DNA from: Dipteris shenzhenensis
Taxonomy: Eukaryota; Polypodiophyta; Polypodiopsida; Gleicheniales
Length of the DNA stretch: 64,000 nt
Assembly (NCBI GenBank): GCA_047967505.1
Contig: CM106541.1
Reading direction: 5' to 3' (one strand)
Shown here: piece after piece, positions 24,680 through 34,470 of the stretch
How the letters are laid out: each line of letters starts with the position of its first letter
Numbering within the stretch: the stretch's first letter is position 1
Translations under genes and position numbers: made by a program
Notes under the pieces: model-generated
Seen by the model: the letters and a program-made list of their open reading frames with translations, nothing else
Told to the model about the DNA's origin: nothing
The model's database searches: none

Positions 24680-25330
24680 ACCAACCACCACGTTGGTTGT
24701 TGCGATCCTAAAATAGCTTGTATAAATGCAATTGTGGATATGACCCTATCACAGTCATTGTTGGTAGCAGTCGTTGCACAAGAAATTGGTGCATAAGGAA
24801 ATACATTCTCCTTGGTTTTAGAATTAACTACAAGAAACACTAAAATGGTTCTAAGAACTAGCACAATGGTTGCAAGGATATACATTCTCCTTAGTTTAGG
24901 ATTAATTGCAACTCGCACTAAAATAGATCATGCGGTGGTTGCACATGCAAATATATTATCCTTGGTTTTAGGATTAACTGCAAACAACTTTGAAATACTT
25001 CCAAGAACCATCATGGTGGTTGCAAGGAATTAAATTTTCCTTGGTTTAGGATTAACTATAACCCCCACTAAAATAGAACTAGCATGGTGGTTGCACAAGG
25101 AAATACATTTTCTTCGTTTAGGATTGACATTAAAATGAAGGAAAATGTTTAAATTTGTGCAACCACTGCGCTAAAATAGAACCAATGTGGTGGTTGCAAG
25201 GAAATGCATTTTCCTTCGTTTAGGATTACCTTTGCAAACCGCACTAACATAGAAACTGCCGCGCGGTGAAGGAAATACAATTTTTCCCCATTTAGGATTA
25301 GCTTTTAACTACTTGTTTTAAACTATTAAT
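24680..25330. repeat. about 80-bp tandem repeats with AACCA/TGGTT palindromes
   Basis: About seven diverged units contain ggttgcaaggaaatacattt, tccttggtttaggattaact and actaaaatagaac. Unit length varies around 75-95 bp. It continues the repeat interrupted by the copia insertion. Confidence 0.65.
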
Positions 25331-26199
25331 GGCATTCTCATTACCAAATAACAACATGCTATTCCAACCACTCAGCTAGTTTTAAACTTGCTGAATGGCA
25401 CGCTAAAAGAACATAAATTAAGAAAAGGGACCACTTGATTTGAAATATATGAACAATTGTGGGACTCCAATGTGGGTCTCATGTGACCCAACCAATTCAC
25501 ATAAATACATTTTCTTTGGTTTAATTAAGAGTAGCTACAGCCACCTCTAAGAACCAGTGTGGTGGTCACCCTAAAATAAATAGGACCAAAGAAATTGTAT
25601 TTCTCCATTGGAGATGTTCACAAGATCATGGCATTTAAAGAGTGTCAAGAGGAGGGCACACGGGGAGCAACTATGGGTGGTGGCCATGAAGACACATAGA
25701 TAAGTTTGCTATTATTGAGAAGCCAATCAATCATACATTTTGTGAAGTACATAGATCCCTGAGGAATTCCAAATTGAAATGTCTGGGATGGACATTAGCA
25801 ATGGAGCAGATGGGATTAGCGGCGAGGAGATTAATAAATCGCCACATCCAAAAATCGTCACAAGGTGTTGTAGCTGTCTACTTTTTTACTGAGAGAAAAC
25901 ATCCTCGACTTGGTGGTTGCAAGGCACAATTTATGTAGTTTTGTAATGATGTTTTAACATCAATTGTGTCCTTGAACTACTAACCATATGGCCAGTTGAC
26001 ATTCGAACAAAGATTCTTGAAGTGGAGGCAGAGATTTTAAAAGTTTCTAGCTTTCATTTGCAAAAATGTAGGACTGCAATCTAGGGAAGATTGGTTGCAT
26101 CCTTCAGGTGATAGATGGGGAGAGGACAGAGCACACATGTGTACTTTATTTGGGATTTACTAGAGAAGTAAAATTTTGAATGCAAGTGTAGAGAATGCC
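25331..26199. other. gene-free DNA
   Basis: A short plus-strand coding-like stretch near 25680-25900 (DKFAIIEKPINHTFCEVHRS) is not assignable to a family. Otherwise nothing seen. Confidence 0.3.
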
Positions 26200-26201
26200 A
26201 A

Positions 26202-27425
26202 TTATTGGGAAAACATGGTAGCCATGCTTTGCCACCTCTGGCTATACACATCACATAATTGGATTCTCTTGTGCCCCCTAAATGAGTGCAGAGAGGCCCA
26301 AAATGGCTGAAAAAAGTAAGAGGCAAAATGACTTGCTAGTGGGTTGATGTTGTGGATTACGAAAATGGGACCACCCTTTGACATGCTTATGGACTCATTG
26401 CAAGGAAGTGAGTGGAATGGAACCAATGCAAAAAGATAAAGAATATTAAATTTGTTGAAAGAGAATTTTAAATGTTTGCAAACTCTTATGTAACGGTTTG
26501 TAATTATGGCCTCTCCATTTCTTGTCACTCCATCTTCATGTATAAGGAAAACTTGAGCTTCCTCCCAACTCTTCATAGTTGCAATTTCCTCACAATTTTC
26601 ATGATCCCTTGGGATGCACGCACTACAAAAACAAGAAAGTTTTCTTGTTTTAACCATATGACATATTGGCATCAGTCATACAAGAATCAAGCAAATGATT
26701 GTACGTGATATGCACTAGAATTGATATCTACTTGTTGTAATAGTGAGCACTTTGTATCTCATTTTGTTCTTGAAATGAGTAATTTTTTGCAAAATATATG
26801 ACAGTGACAATGTTGTCATGGGGAAATACGGCAAGGCACTTCCTAAATTGCTTGTGGAGTATGTATTTTGGGACCAAGTTCTCTACAAGCTCCCTCAGCT
26901 GAGTGCTCTTATACGATAGTAGCCTTCTTTTTTTCTCGAATCCTTCAACATTGAATGTTCAAATCTCCTCCATTTTAGAGCAGCAGCAGCTTGTTTTCCC
27001 TCATTTCATTTGGAAAAACATCACATTGCCTCTTCTTTCAACTACAATGCATGCATGTGCCACAAAAGCATTAAATGCGGTGCTACTCAAAGTCTCCCTT
27101 TGGACAGACTACTGGCTTCCAAAGAGACGTCCCTCACAACACATGATGAGGATCCTAGTGGCCTAATATAGACTCCACATTCATTTACAAGACATGGGTA
27201 TCTCTCTCCATGGAGAAATGCTACAACACAACTGAATCTAAAGTCATTGAAAGCATGCTAGGTTAGGTCAAAGTCTATGTGTGTTTTACAACAACACACA
27301 TTCCTACCATTGAGTTACCTAATGTACCAGGGTTTACAATGCTCAAAGCTCCTTTGCCCAATCAAAAGGTCAGGGGTCTGAGCCATAAACCTTAGATACA
27401 ACTCCTGCTCACCCAACATGTGGCA
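26202..27425 (-). pseudogene. alpha-family transposase-like protein, copy 2 (internal deletion)
   Basis: Read from about 27425 downward: EQELYLRFMAQTPDLLIGQ, RSFEHCKPWYIR, NVCCCKTHIDFDL (27395-27260); a broken stretch with KWRRFE; then LRELVENLVPKYILH and TVIYFAKNYSFQEQNEIQSA near 26830-26745, followed by ILVHITYNH. This is the counterpart of the beta DFAENYTF region, with D changed to Y and E to K. Downstream it jumps to KTRKLSCFCSACIPRDHENC (26655-26590), skipping the SDGC and HGKG parts, so about 150-200 residues appear deleted. Several stops. Together with 3561-5002 this gives most of the alpha protein. Confidence 0.65.
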
Positions 27426-27809
27426 AATAAAAATATGTTGAAATAAATGCTATGTTTTCTAAGGGTTTTCTACCTTATTATGATGAAAACAAACACTGGT
27501 ATGTGCAAAAACAGTCTAATCAAGCTACTAGAAAGCAAAGAATTTTTACTACTACAAAACAAAATGATTTCAACCATCGGGTTAGTACAGTCACATAGCT
27601 GGTGTCTAACCTATACCAACTTGTTGTTTTGATTGGGCTGGTTTATTACAGTTACACTACTAATTAAAATAATCAAGCTATGAGAAAATAAAACATTTAA
27701 AAACAACTAAATGACAATCACGTTAACCAACTAATTATATTGCATGCTAGCTCTCCTCAAGAAGCCATTTTGGGCTAAAAATTGATCCAAAATGGTAGGA
27801 AAGAAAGAC
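27426..27809. other. gene-free DNA
   Basis: AT-rich. Weak similarity to the 7600-8400 repeat (tagtacagtcacatagctggtgt). No gene seen. Confidence 0.35.
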
Positions 27810-28848
27810 AAGTTGAAGTGGGAAAAGCAGTAAATACTTACACTTTACTTAAAAGGCAATTTACTACTTAAAACTCAAGTTCAATTTACTAAAACTATGA
27901 AAAAACAATTTACTTAAGACTTTATCATATATCTCCATAAAATACATTACCATATGGATCCAAAATAGTATTGATATACAAAATTTGGGTCCAAAAGAGT
28001 TTTCATATACAAAATTTGTCTCCAAAAGGGTGTTCACATACAAACTCTTTCTCTAAAAGAGTAATCTTTAAAAAAATTTGTCTCCAAAAGAGACATCCTC
28101 ATGCATATGCTAAAGAGAGGAGGAGATCTAGTGCTGTGCATTACTATCACTCGTATTGTCCTCCTCCTCATGGCTAGATAGGTCACTCGGGACCTCATCT
28201 TGCATATCTTCTAATATATACTGAAACTCTTCTTGGACGATGTACCCATGATCCAAGAAGATGTCTGCACAAACCATGATGTCTTTGACAGTCTCCTCCT
28301 TGCTAATTTGTGGCTTGAAGCAGTCTCTCCAAAGCTTGTGGAAATCCCGTAGGTTTATTCGTGTGACCCTAAAGTAATTTTGCTCCCATAACAATCGGTC
28401 TAGACCCCACCCATGCACTGGCACTTCGACATTAAACTTTATCCAATCTCTGGATCATGCACACTTTTTTCTACTACATGTGATAGTAGAGTATCCATGT
28501 GCCAAATGGTCACAACATGAGGATGTGGGTGTGGGTTTAGGGAAGACTATTGGGGAGGAGGGTGGTCCATTTATAATCTGTTGGAAAACAACAACCAAAT
28601 ACGAGCATATAAAACATATTACAAATCATATTAGGAAACTCATTCAAGAACTTTTAAAAAAATCAAGGTACAAACAAGCTACATTCACATTCAATTCTAT
28701 TCAAAAAATTAAGGTTACCAAAAAGCCAATATATATCACACAAGACAATGTATTCTGAAAAGATAATTCTAAAAAACTTTATTGCATCCAATCTACTTTA
28801 TTCTACAATATTTGCCAATGACATCCCCAATCACTTTATTCTACTTTA
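27810..28848 (-). repeat. hAT-derived repeat unit (copy E)
   Basis: Closely matches 61040-62083 in the same orientation over about 1040 bp, and in part the three other units at 58600-60900. On the minus strand it holds a short C-terminal ORF, four to five imperfect 31-bp repeats (27950-28095), and intron-like DNA that also occurs upstream of the hAT exon at 31026. The match to copy D stops exactly where a copia LTR begins. Confidence 0.75.
28128..28424 (-). pseudogene. C-terminal exon of unknown protein in the hAT-related repeat
   Basis: 98-codon minus-strand ORF: WGLDRLLWEQNYFRVTRINL, DFHKLWRDCFKPQISKEETV, DIMVCADIFLDHGYIVQEEF, and an acidic Ser/Glu tail ending SDSNAQH. The same reading, with lesions, occurs in the four units at 58.6-61.8 kb, so it was part of a real gene. 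The acidic tail and stop suggest a true C-terminus. Family not recognised. It may be a host exon carried by the element or a second element protein. Confidence 0.4.
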
Positions 28849-29563
28849 TGTAAGAAAACAATACAACGTCTGTGCTCAACAGATAAGAGGATCTCGTATG
28901 CAAGAGAGAAAAGCTGATAGTATGGAGAATCAAAAAATTTGATTACTGTAAAACTGATACAATAGATGGCACTGCCTCCCAGGCGTGCGCTCCTGTGTGA
29001 GAAGCTTCGATGCCGTGCTGGAAACAGTAGAGGACAGAGGTTGGATGTTAAGGAATCAGGGTTGATGTAGCTAGTGATTAATATGGGCTTCATGGGCTTG
29101 CTCTTATATAACCACTAGTCGTAGTCGGTTAGAGCCAATTGGGAGACCGACCGAGTCCACCCAAAACGGTCGACTGAAGGTCAGGGCCATCGACCACACG
29201 ATAGAACCATGGCGCAGAATAGAGCAAATAACCTATGGTCTCTGTTCGGCCCATCCGAGATTATCTAGGGCTCCAAACGGCCCCGCAACTCGAGAATGGG
29301 CTGCCTCGAGAAATGCTCCATCTACCCTCAGTGCGGTCAGTCATGGGATGCCTTCCCACACTTGCATGTAGCCTAGTTGGCAGTGTGCCAACTCGATCTG
29401 AAGCCGTCCAGCCATCAGGCCACACATGGCCCCCATCTGGTGTCGAAACCAGGACCTACTGGATAACCTAGCTACTCAAATGCCTTCTCCTCATATGGGG
29501 GCTTATAAGTAGAGTTAGCTGGTTCCCACGTGGTTACACGAGAGTGGAGCATTGATATCTAAC
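28849..29563 (-). repeat. copia-type 3' LTR (minus orientation)
   Basis: Minus-strand sequence starts TGTTAGATATCAATGCTCC at 29563 and ends TTGTTTTCTTACA at 28849 (TG...CA), about 715 bp. A TATATAA box near 29105-29111 suits this orientation. A purine tract (ttgaggggtggtg) precedes it. The left end interrupts the hAT-derived unit, with cttta as the adjoining target sequence. The other end of the element is missing. Confidence 0.75.
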
Positions 29564-29594
29564 ACCACCCCTCAATAACCACCCACAAGTGAAC

Positions 29595-29974
29595 TTACTT
29601 TTTCGGCCCAATGCCAAGTCGATGAATATGCCTCTCCAGCAAGTGTCTTCCTAGAGCCTTTGTGAAGATGTCCGCAGCATTCTCTGTAGTCGGACAGTAC
29701 ATCAAGTCGACCTCTCCATCCATGATGAGCTCGCGTACAAAGTGATATTGAATCTCAATGTGTTTTGTGCGAGCGTGGAACACAGGGTTCTTAGCAATTA
29801 CCATGCAACTCTAATTGTCACATGATAACTGCGTAGGCTTGTTCTGCATTGCACCCATGTCCCCTAAAATCCTCCTTAACCAAACTGCCTCACAAAAAGC
29901 AAAACATGCTGATTTGTACTCAGCCTTGGTAGAAGAAAGAGCAATTGTAGGTTGCTTCTTGCTGACTGGATTAT
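29595..29974 (-). pseudogene. copia RNase H fragment
   Basis: Minus-strand VSKKQPTIALSSTKAEYKSA through VFHARTKHIEIQYHFVREL and NAADIFTKALGRHLLERH, ending near 29595. One in-frame TAG at 29811-29813 stands where Gln fits (CDN-stop-SCMVIAKNP). It belongs with the LTR at 28849-29563 and is cut at its 5' side where gypsy LTR sequence begins. Confidence 0.85.
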
Positions 29975-30138
29975 GTACATCACACCTTATGGGTCCTCTT
30001 ACGTGGAAGGGTGGCACATGGTCATGCCCTGCCACCTCGACCTTCGGCCCTATGCACACCATATTTTATTATACTATTGCCACACATACAAACACACACT
30101 CATATTTATGCCTTCTTTAGTAAAATTTATCCATAACA
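29975..30138 (-). repeat. partial Ty3-gypsy 3' LTR
   Basis: Minus strand begins TGTTATGGATAAATTTTAC at 30138, directly after a purine tract (30141-30150, run of eight G). It is truncated at about 29975 where the copia fragment starts. Confidence 0.6.
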
Positions 30139-30385
30139 GTTCCCCCCCCAGGCAGGGAATGCACAGCATTTCCATGCCTGGGACCATCACGCACAAAGAA
30201 GGGCTTGAGATAACGCTTGTTGATCACCTTCTTGCCATATGGCTCATGCAACTCTAGAACTTGTACAGACCCATTGCTATGTTCCTTGATGACTTTGTAT
30301 GGACCGGTCCATAGTGGTAGAAACTTCTTATGCATCTGGTGGTCCAATTTGTTATCAAAGCATAGCACAACATCCCCCCCAGATA
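30139..30385 (-). pseudogene. Ty3-gypsy integrase C-terminal fragment
   Basis: Minus-strand GGDVVLCFDNKLDHQMHKKF, LPLWTGPYKVIKEHSNGSVQ, NKRYLKPFF. This is the conserved end of gypsy integrase (WTGPYKV block and YLKPFF end). It is cut off upstream exactly where the palindrome array begins; the first residues of the open frame come from palindrome DNA. Confidence 0.8.
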
Positions 30386-30706
30386 CCTCGATCGTGGTAT
30401 TTGACATGCGGTCAAGTCATCAGTCCAGCTCACCACGGTCGAGGTTATTGGACTTGCCATGCTACCTCGATCGAGGTATGTCATCTGCCATGTCGGATGC
30501 CAGATACCTCGATCGTGGTATGTGACACAAGCGATGTCATCTGTCCACGATACCTCAATCGAGGTATAGGTGGCTTGCCACGATACCTCGATCGAGGTAT
30601 AGGCTCGGTTCGGTGAAAGTAAGTCTACGACCTCGATCGAGGTATTGGCTTGGTTCGGTTGTCCTCATGTGTGAATTTCATTAGAGACAATACCTCAATC
30701 GAGGTA
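30384..30706. repeat. palindrome array 1 (TACCTCGATCGAGGTA, about 8 copies)
   Basis: Copies at 30384, 30432 (degenerate), 30463, 30505, 30551, 30584, 30629 and 30691. Each is the 16-bp perfect palindrome or a form with one or two changes (commonly TACCTCGATCGTGGTA or TACCTCAATCGAGGTA). Spacers are 17-50 bp and unlike each other except for words such as gatgtcatctg and ggctcggttcggt. It separates gypsy and hAT remnants. No intact gene is attached. Confidence 0.9.
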
Positions 30707-30769
30707 TTTCACACCAAAGCAAAACCTTTGTATTTTCACTCGAGGGGTTGTCACACTCACCCGCAAGTG

Positions 30770-31493
30770 GTCCGGAAGTGGACACCCTTAGCTTGCTACC
30801 TCCCACATATGGTAATGTATTTTATGGAGGTATTTGATAATATATGATAAAGTATTAAGTAAATTGTCTTTTCATAGTTTTAGTAAATTGAACTTGAGTT
30901 TTAAGTAGTAAATTGTATTTTAAGTAAAGTGTAAGTATTTATTGCTTTTTCCACTTCTTACTCGCTCTTGTGTTTGTGTTTTTTTCCTTGTTTGTGTCTG
31001 TGTTTGTCCAATCCCCCCAAATTAGAAAGCACTTACCCTTTATCATGTTATTGAGATTGGTTGGAATTGCCCTATTGCAATGTTGTAGCACAACCTCATG
31101 TGAGAGAGTATTCACTCCTCAAAACATAATAAAATCCAAATTAAGAAATTGCTTAAGCACAGAAAATGTGGATGCTTTGATGCGTATATCAATTGAGGGG
31201 CCAAGCTTGGATGATTTCGATTTCTCCAACGCAATACAAATGTGGACTAATGGAGCAAAAACAAATCGACACATCTATGGAGACACTACAAGGTAACTTC
31301 AACTAGTTATTTTTTACTTTTTTGCTTGCATCTTTCTATAGGTGAAATAAATGTGTTTAATATTTCGATAGCTCAATGCTTACAATTAATTATATGTTTA
31401 TCTTTATGTAGGCTATATGGTAATAAGATCTTCAAGGGCCAATTGATTAGGTTCACAAGTGGGAAACTACTTTCTAATCATCCTATCAATTGA
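30770..31493 (+). pseudogene. hAT transposase, C-terminal exons
   Basis: Exon 31026-31292 reads LRLVGIALLQCCSTTSCERV, FTPQNIIKSKLRNCLSTENV, DALMRI, then FSNAIQMW: the hAT dimerisation domain (SCERxF...KxRNxL...NxDALM). A consistent 119-bp intron (GTAACT...TGTAG, 31293-31411) joins in frame to an exon ending TGA 31491-31493. An upstream exon piece near 30770-30810 (RKWTPLACYLPHM) is followed by a GTAATG donor and AT-rich intron. No stop is seen in the two last exons. The 5' part of the gene is absent and a palindrome array lies where it should be. Confidence 0.75.
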
Positions 31494-31915
31494 ATTACAT
31501 GTGTTTACTTAGATATACGTCTAATATGTTTCAATATCATTACTTAATTAGATATTTTCTTATGCTTGTGTAGGTTTAACGAAGATCATAACGAGCTTGC
31601 ATATTAAATATACTGTGTGTGTGTGTGTGTGCACGTGCGCACTCGTGATGCCTTGTGGGGGCATGGTGTGTTTGTGTGCATGTGTTCTTTTTTGTGTGTT
31701 TATGTACTTGATGTTTCTTTCTATAAAACTTTATTTAGACCATGCATAGTATTAGAGTATGATTATTTGGAAGTGTAGTTTTTGTTTATGTGTGTATGTT
31801 TGTTTCATTTATTAAAAAAACTCTAAGTTCATATATGGCTAATGATGAGAAAAATTGTGGATCCTTAGCTGGTTGTAGTTAACGATCTTGTAGTTAAAGA
31901 TCATAATAATTTGTT
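31494..31915. other. gene-free DNA with (GT)n
   Basis: Includes a GT microsatellite at about 31614-31631 and T/A-rich sequence; likely the 3' flank of the hAT element. Confidence 0.5.
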
Positions 31916-32116
31916 ACGTGTGAAGGACTGAGCACTTGCTATACAAGACATTCTTTTGTTTTTGGTTTTCTTGGGGGGTGAGGGGGCAAATATGGAAAGA
32001 AGCTGCATAAGCAGGGTTCATAATAATTGTTACATGTGAAGGAATGAGCACTTGCTATACAAGACATTCTTTTGTTTTTTGTTTTATTGGGGGGTGAGGG
32101 GGGAAATATGGAAAGA
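31916..32116. repeat. duplicated block, about 113-bp period
   Basis: The string gtgaaggaatgagcacttgc, then tacaagacattcttttgttt, then ggggggtgagggg and aaatatggaaagaagc occurs at 31920-32005 and 32034-32118 with few changes. Confidence 0.8.
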
Positions 32117-32238
32117 GGCACAAGTAGGGTTTGAACTTGCAACACTCCATTGGGAGCCTGCAACTATAGAAGATATGTTGGAATTTTTTATTGAATCGTA
32201 GGCGGGAGCTATGTTTGTACATAAATTGATCACCTAGG

Positions 32239-32640
32239 TAAGGCAAGGGAGGGAAGTTCCTTGTGTAGATAACTAAGATTTAGTTTAGTCATCATGAAAT
32301 AACATTTTATTGTGGTTCCCTACTCAAGAGTAAAGGCTCAAGAGATATGATGTGCTCCATTGCTAATAGGGGCACCTAATGTTCCCAAAAATAAAATACC
32401 ATTAATAAGCGGAAGGGTGGTGCGCTTAATGTAATGTGGTCCTTGCGCACATAACTAAGATTTAGTCATCATGAAATAACATTTTATTGTGGTTCCCTCC
32501 TCAAGGCTAAAGGATCAAGAGAGGTAGATAAGACAAGGGAGGGAAGTCCCTTGAGTACATAAGTAAGATCTAGTCATCATGAAATAACATCTTTTGGTGG
32601 TTCCCTCCTAGAGGCTTAAAGCTCAAGATAGGTAGTTATC
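32239..32640. repeat. three diverged copies of an about 100-bp block
   Basis: Copies near 32240-32345, 32445-32525 and 32528-32637 share aaggcaagggagggaagt, taagatttagtcatcatgaa and ataacattttattgtggttc. The last copy runs into the 3' end of the Spherulin-like gene. Confidence 0.75.
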
Positions 32641-33444
32641 ATCTGCAATGTAGGTCACCTCATCAGAGAAGTAACTAGCGATTGTGTCCCATGGATTGGG
32701 AAGGGTGTCATTGGTGATGTACACCCATCCGACATTTTGTTGGAAAGCATGGTCGATGACATCACCATAGTCGAAGCTAGACACGTTGACGTCAGTGACA
32801 TTGTGGAACAACCCGTAGAAGTTGCTGCGGTCGTAGTTGGAAGTCCACGTGGCCTGCGACCACTGGAGCGCACCCATGCCACTCTCAAACACGCAAATGA
32901 CGTCGGTGACGCGGGACCTTTTATAGAAAAGGTAGGTCGCGAGGGTGGCGGTCCCAGGGTTGTTGACAACCAAGCTTCGGGGGCTCTTGGACTTGACATA
33001 ATTGTAGAGGGTTTGGTAAAAGGCTTGGTGGCCATCGGTGTTGGCAGCCTGATCAAAGAAAATGCCATCGATGCTGGGGTAGAAGGTGTACCACGAGTTC
33101 ACGTCGGCCTGGACCGAAGCGACGGGTCTGTTAGCGTCGTCTGTGTCGACGTAGCCCAGGACGCGGCCCGTGTTGCTCTGGAGAGCGGCGATGGCATCCT
33201 TGTAGCTTTGTTGCGCAGCTTGGCCAGGGCCAGTGGATGGGTTGGCAATAGCCACGACTCTGTTAGGGAGCGACTTGGCCGCTGAGTCGAGGGAGGACCA
33301 GGCTTGAGGGTTGTCTGTCGGGTCGAAGTAGGCCGGTACCATGATGTTGATCACATTGGAAGCACAGTCGCCCACGGGTATAATAAGCAGGATACCCACG
33401 AGAAAAAGACCCGACAAGATGACACTAGAAGAAGCGCACGCCAT
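32623..33444 (-). CDS. secreted Spherulin-4-like protein (273 aa)
   Basis: Intact ORF. I chose the ATG at 33444 rather than one 75 codons upstream because it opens a typical signal peptide (MACASSSVILSGLFLVGILL, cleavage probably after GDCA). The mature part has the Spherulation-specific family 4 pattern: INIMVPAYFDP, RVVAIANPSTGPG, GRVLGYVDTDD, SIDGIFFDQAA, SLVVNNPGT, DVICVFESG and GWVYITNDTLPNPW. This family (first known from Physarum spherules, also in fungi and some plants) is predicted to be a TIM-barrel hydrolase related to GH114-type enzymes; the Asp residues of YVDT and GIFFDQ would line the active site. Several N-glycosylation sites (NVT, NVS, NDT). GC-rich and free of lesions in a decayed neighbourhood, so probably functional. 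Intronless here. Confidence 0.85.
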   Translation of the reverse strand: MACASSSVILSGLFLVGILLIIPVGDCASNVINIMVPAYFDPTDNPQAWSSLDSAAKSLPNRVVAIANPSTGPGQAAQQSYKDAIAALQSNTGRVLGYVDTDDANRPVASVQADVNSWYTFYPSIDGIFFDQAANTDGHQAFYQTLYNYVKSKSPRSLVVNNPGTATLATYLFYKRSRVTDVICVFESGMGALQWSQATWTSNYDRSNFYGLFHNVTDVNVSSFDYGDVIDHAFQQNVGWVYITNDTLPNPWDTIASYFSDEVTYIADDNYLS

Positions 33445-33762
33445 TATATTGCCCGAAAATCTCACCCGTGGGTCGTGGTGCAATTTGTTTGATGTCTCAA
33501 GCCTTTCCAATTCTTCCTCGAAACAAAAGGACGACCGTTTAAACATCTGCAAAACAAGATGGCTTTCTGCATAAAAAGCCGCTACCACATGAACATCCCG
33601 GGCGGTGCCAAAACGATACAATACATGTAAGCTGCGGTCATGAGTTGAATGACTTGAATCATCACTCAAATCCTCTAGGATAGCTTCAAGAGGGAAGCGC
33701 GTACAAACCTAGAAGGAGGAGAGGTCAAGGTTGGGCCCGAACCCGAATCAAGGTCCTGAGAG

Positions 33763-33885
33763 ATGCCGGACATAAACTTCTTTGGTTCCAAACATCAACC
33801 AAAAGATAAACACCTTTAAAGCCTTTTGCTGTATATAAAGGGCCCGCTTCTGGACATAGGGTTGACACGAGGAAATGACGTTCCG
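33763..33885. repeat. segment repeated inverted at 62340-62475, with TATA-like box
   Basis: Shares aacttctttggttccaaaca, tcaaccaaaagata, gctgtata(t)aaa(a)agggcc and gacatagggttgacacgagg with the reverse strand near 62340-62475. TATATAAA at 33834-33841 is on the plus strand, facing away from the Spherulin-like gene. It may be part of a transposon promoter. Confidence 0.6.
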
Positions 33886-34147
33886 TAACTACTCCCCCCA
33901 GTTATTTAGTCCTAGCCTTGGATCACATACACTTTAAGGACACGAGGAAATGTAACGACTCTCCCCATTTATTTAGTCCTAGCCTTGGATCACATACACT
34001 TTAAGGACACGAGGAAATGTAACTACTCTCCCCATTTATTTAGTCCTAGCCTTGGATCACCTACACTGTAAGGACACGAGGAAATGACGTTCCGCAACTA
34101 CTCTCCCCATTTATTTAGTCCTAGCCTTGGATCACATACACTTTAAA
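33885..34147. repeat. 67-bp tandem repeat x 4
   Basis: The unit ttatttagtcctagccttgg, then atcacatacactttaaggac, then acgaggaaatgtaac starts at 33902, 33969, 34036 and 34111 (last step 75 bp because of an 8-bp insertion acgttccg). It lies 0.45-0.7 kb upstream of the Spherulin-like ATG. Confidence 0.9.
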
Positions 34148-34311
34148 TTCTGGATATAGAGTTGAGAGGGGGAGAGGTGTTAGCTCTCCTCATTAACTAC
34201 TAAAAATGGGAAAATCCCATTTATTGAAAGGCCTCCTGGGACCAGATATTTTGAAGGGGGGGACCACTTACCATAGGTTAATTGTGCATAGCTACATCGA
34301 GCTTGCATGAA

Positions 34312-34470
34312 TTGCACAATGCCGACAGGTACTAATTAATACGAAGTTCCCAATTTTCAGTATCGAGGGGGACATATTGGTTTTAGATGCACTCGCACAA
34401 TGCAGACAAGTACTAATTAATGCGAATTTCCAAATTTTCAGCATCGAGGGGAACATACTAGCTTTAGATT
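34312..34470. repeat. 79-bp direct repeat x 2
   Basis: Copies begin ttgcacaatgccgacaggta (34312) and tcgcacaatgcagacaagta (34391); both continue with ctaattaat-cgaa, aattttcag and atcgagggg. Confidence 0.8.

Noticed and set aside
30299-30616. Open frames through the palindrome arrays encoding repeated peptides such as PRSRYL, LDRGI or SIEVFY (also 42550-42843 and 56907-57269)
   Set aside because: The peptides are by-products of the DNA palindrome, occur on both strands and in several frames, and have no start, splice or promoter context of their own.
30384-30706. Resemblance of the palindrome arrays to CRISPR arrays (short repeats with spacers)
   Set aside because: Repeats are only 16 bp and self-complementary, spacers are irregular and partly shared, there are no cas genes, and the DNA is eukaryotic.
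32655-33285. Alternative ORFs over the Spherulin-like gene on both strands
   Set aside because: High GC makes long open shadows; only the chosen frame has the signal peptide and family motifs.
33834-33841. TATATAAA as the TATA box of the Spherulin-like gene
   Set aside because: It is oriented away from that gene and belongs to a segment repeated at 62.4 kb.
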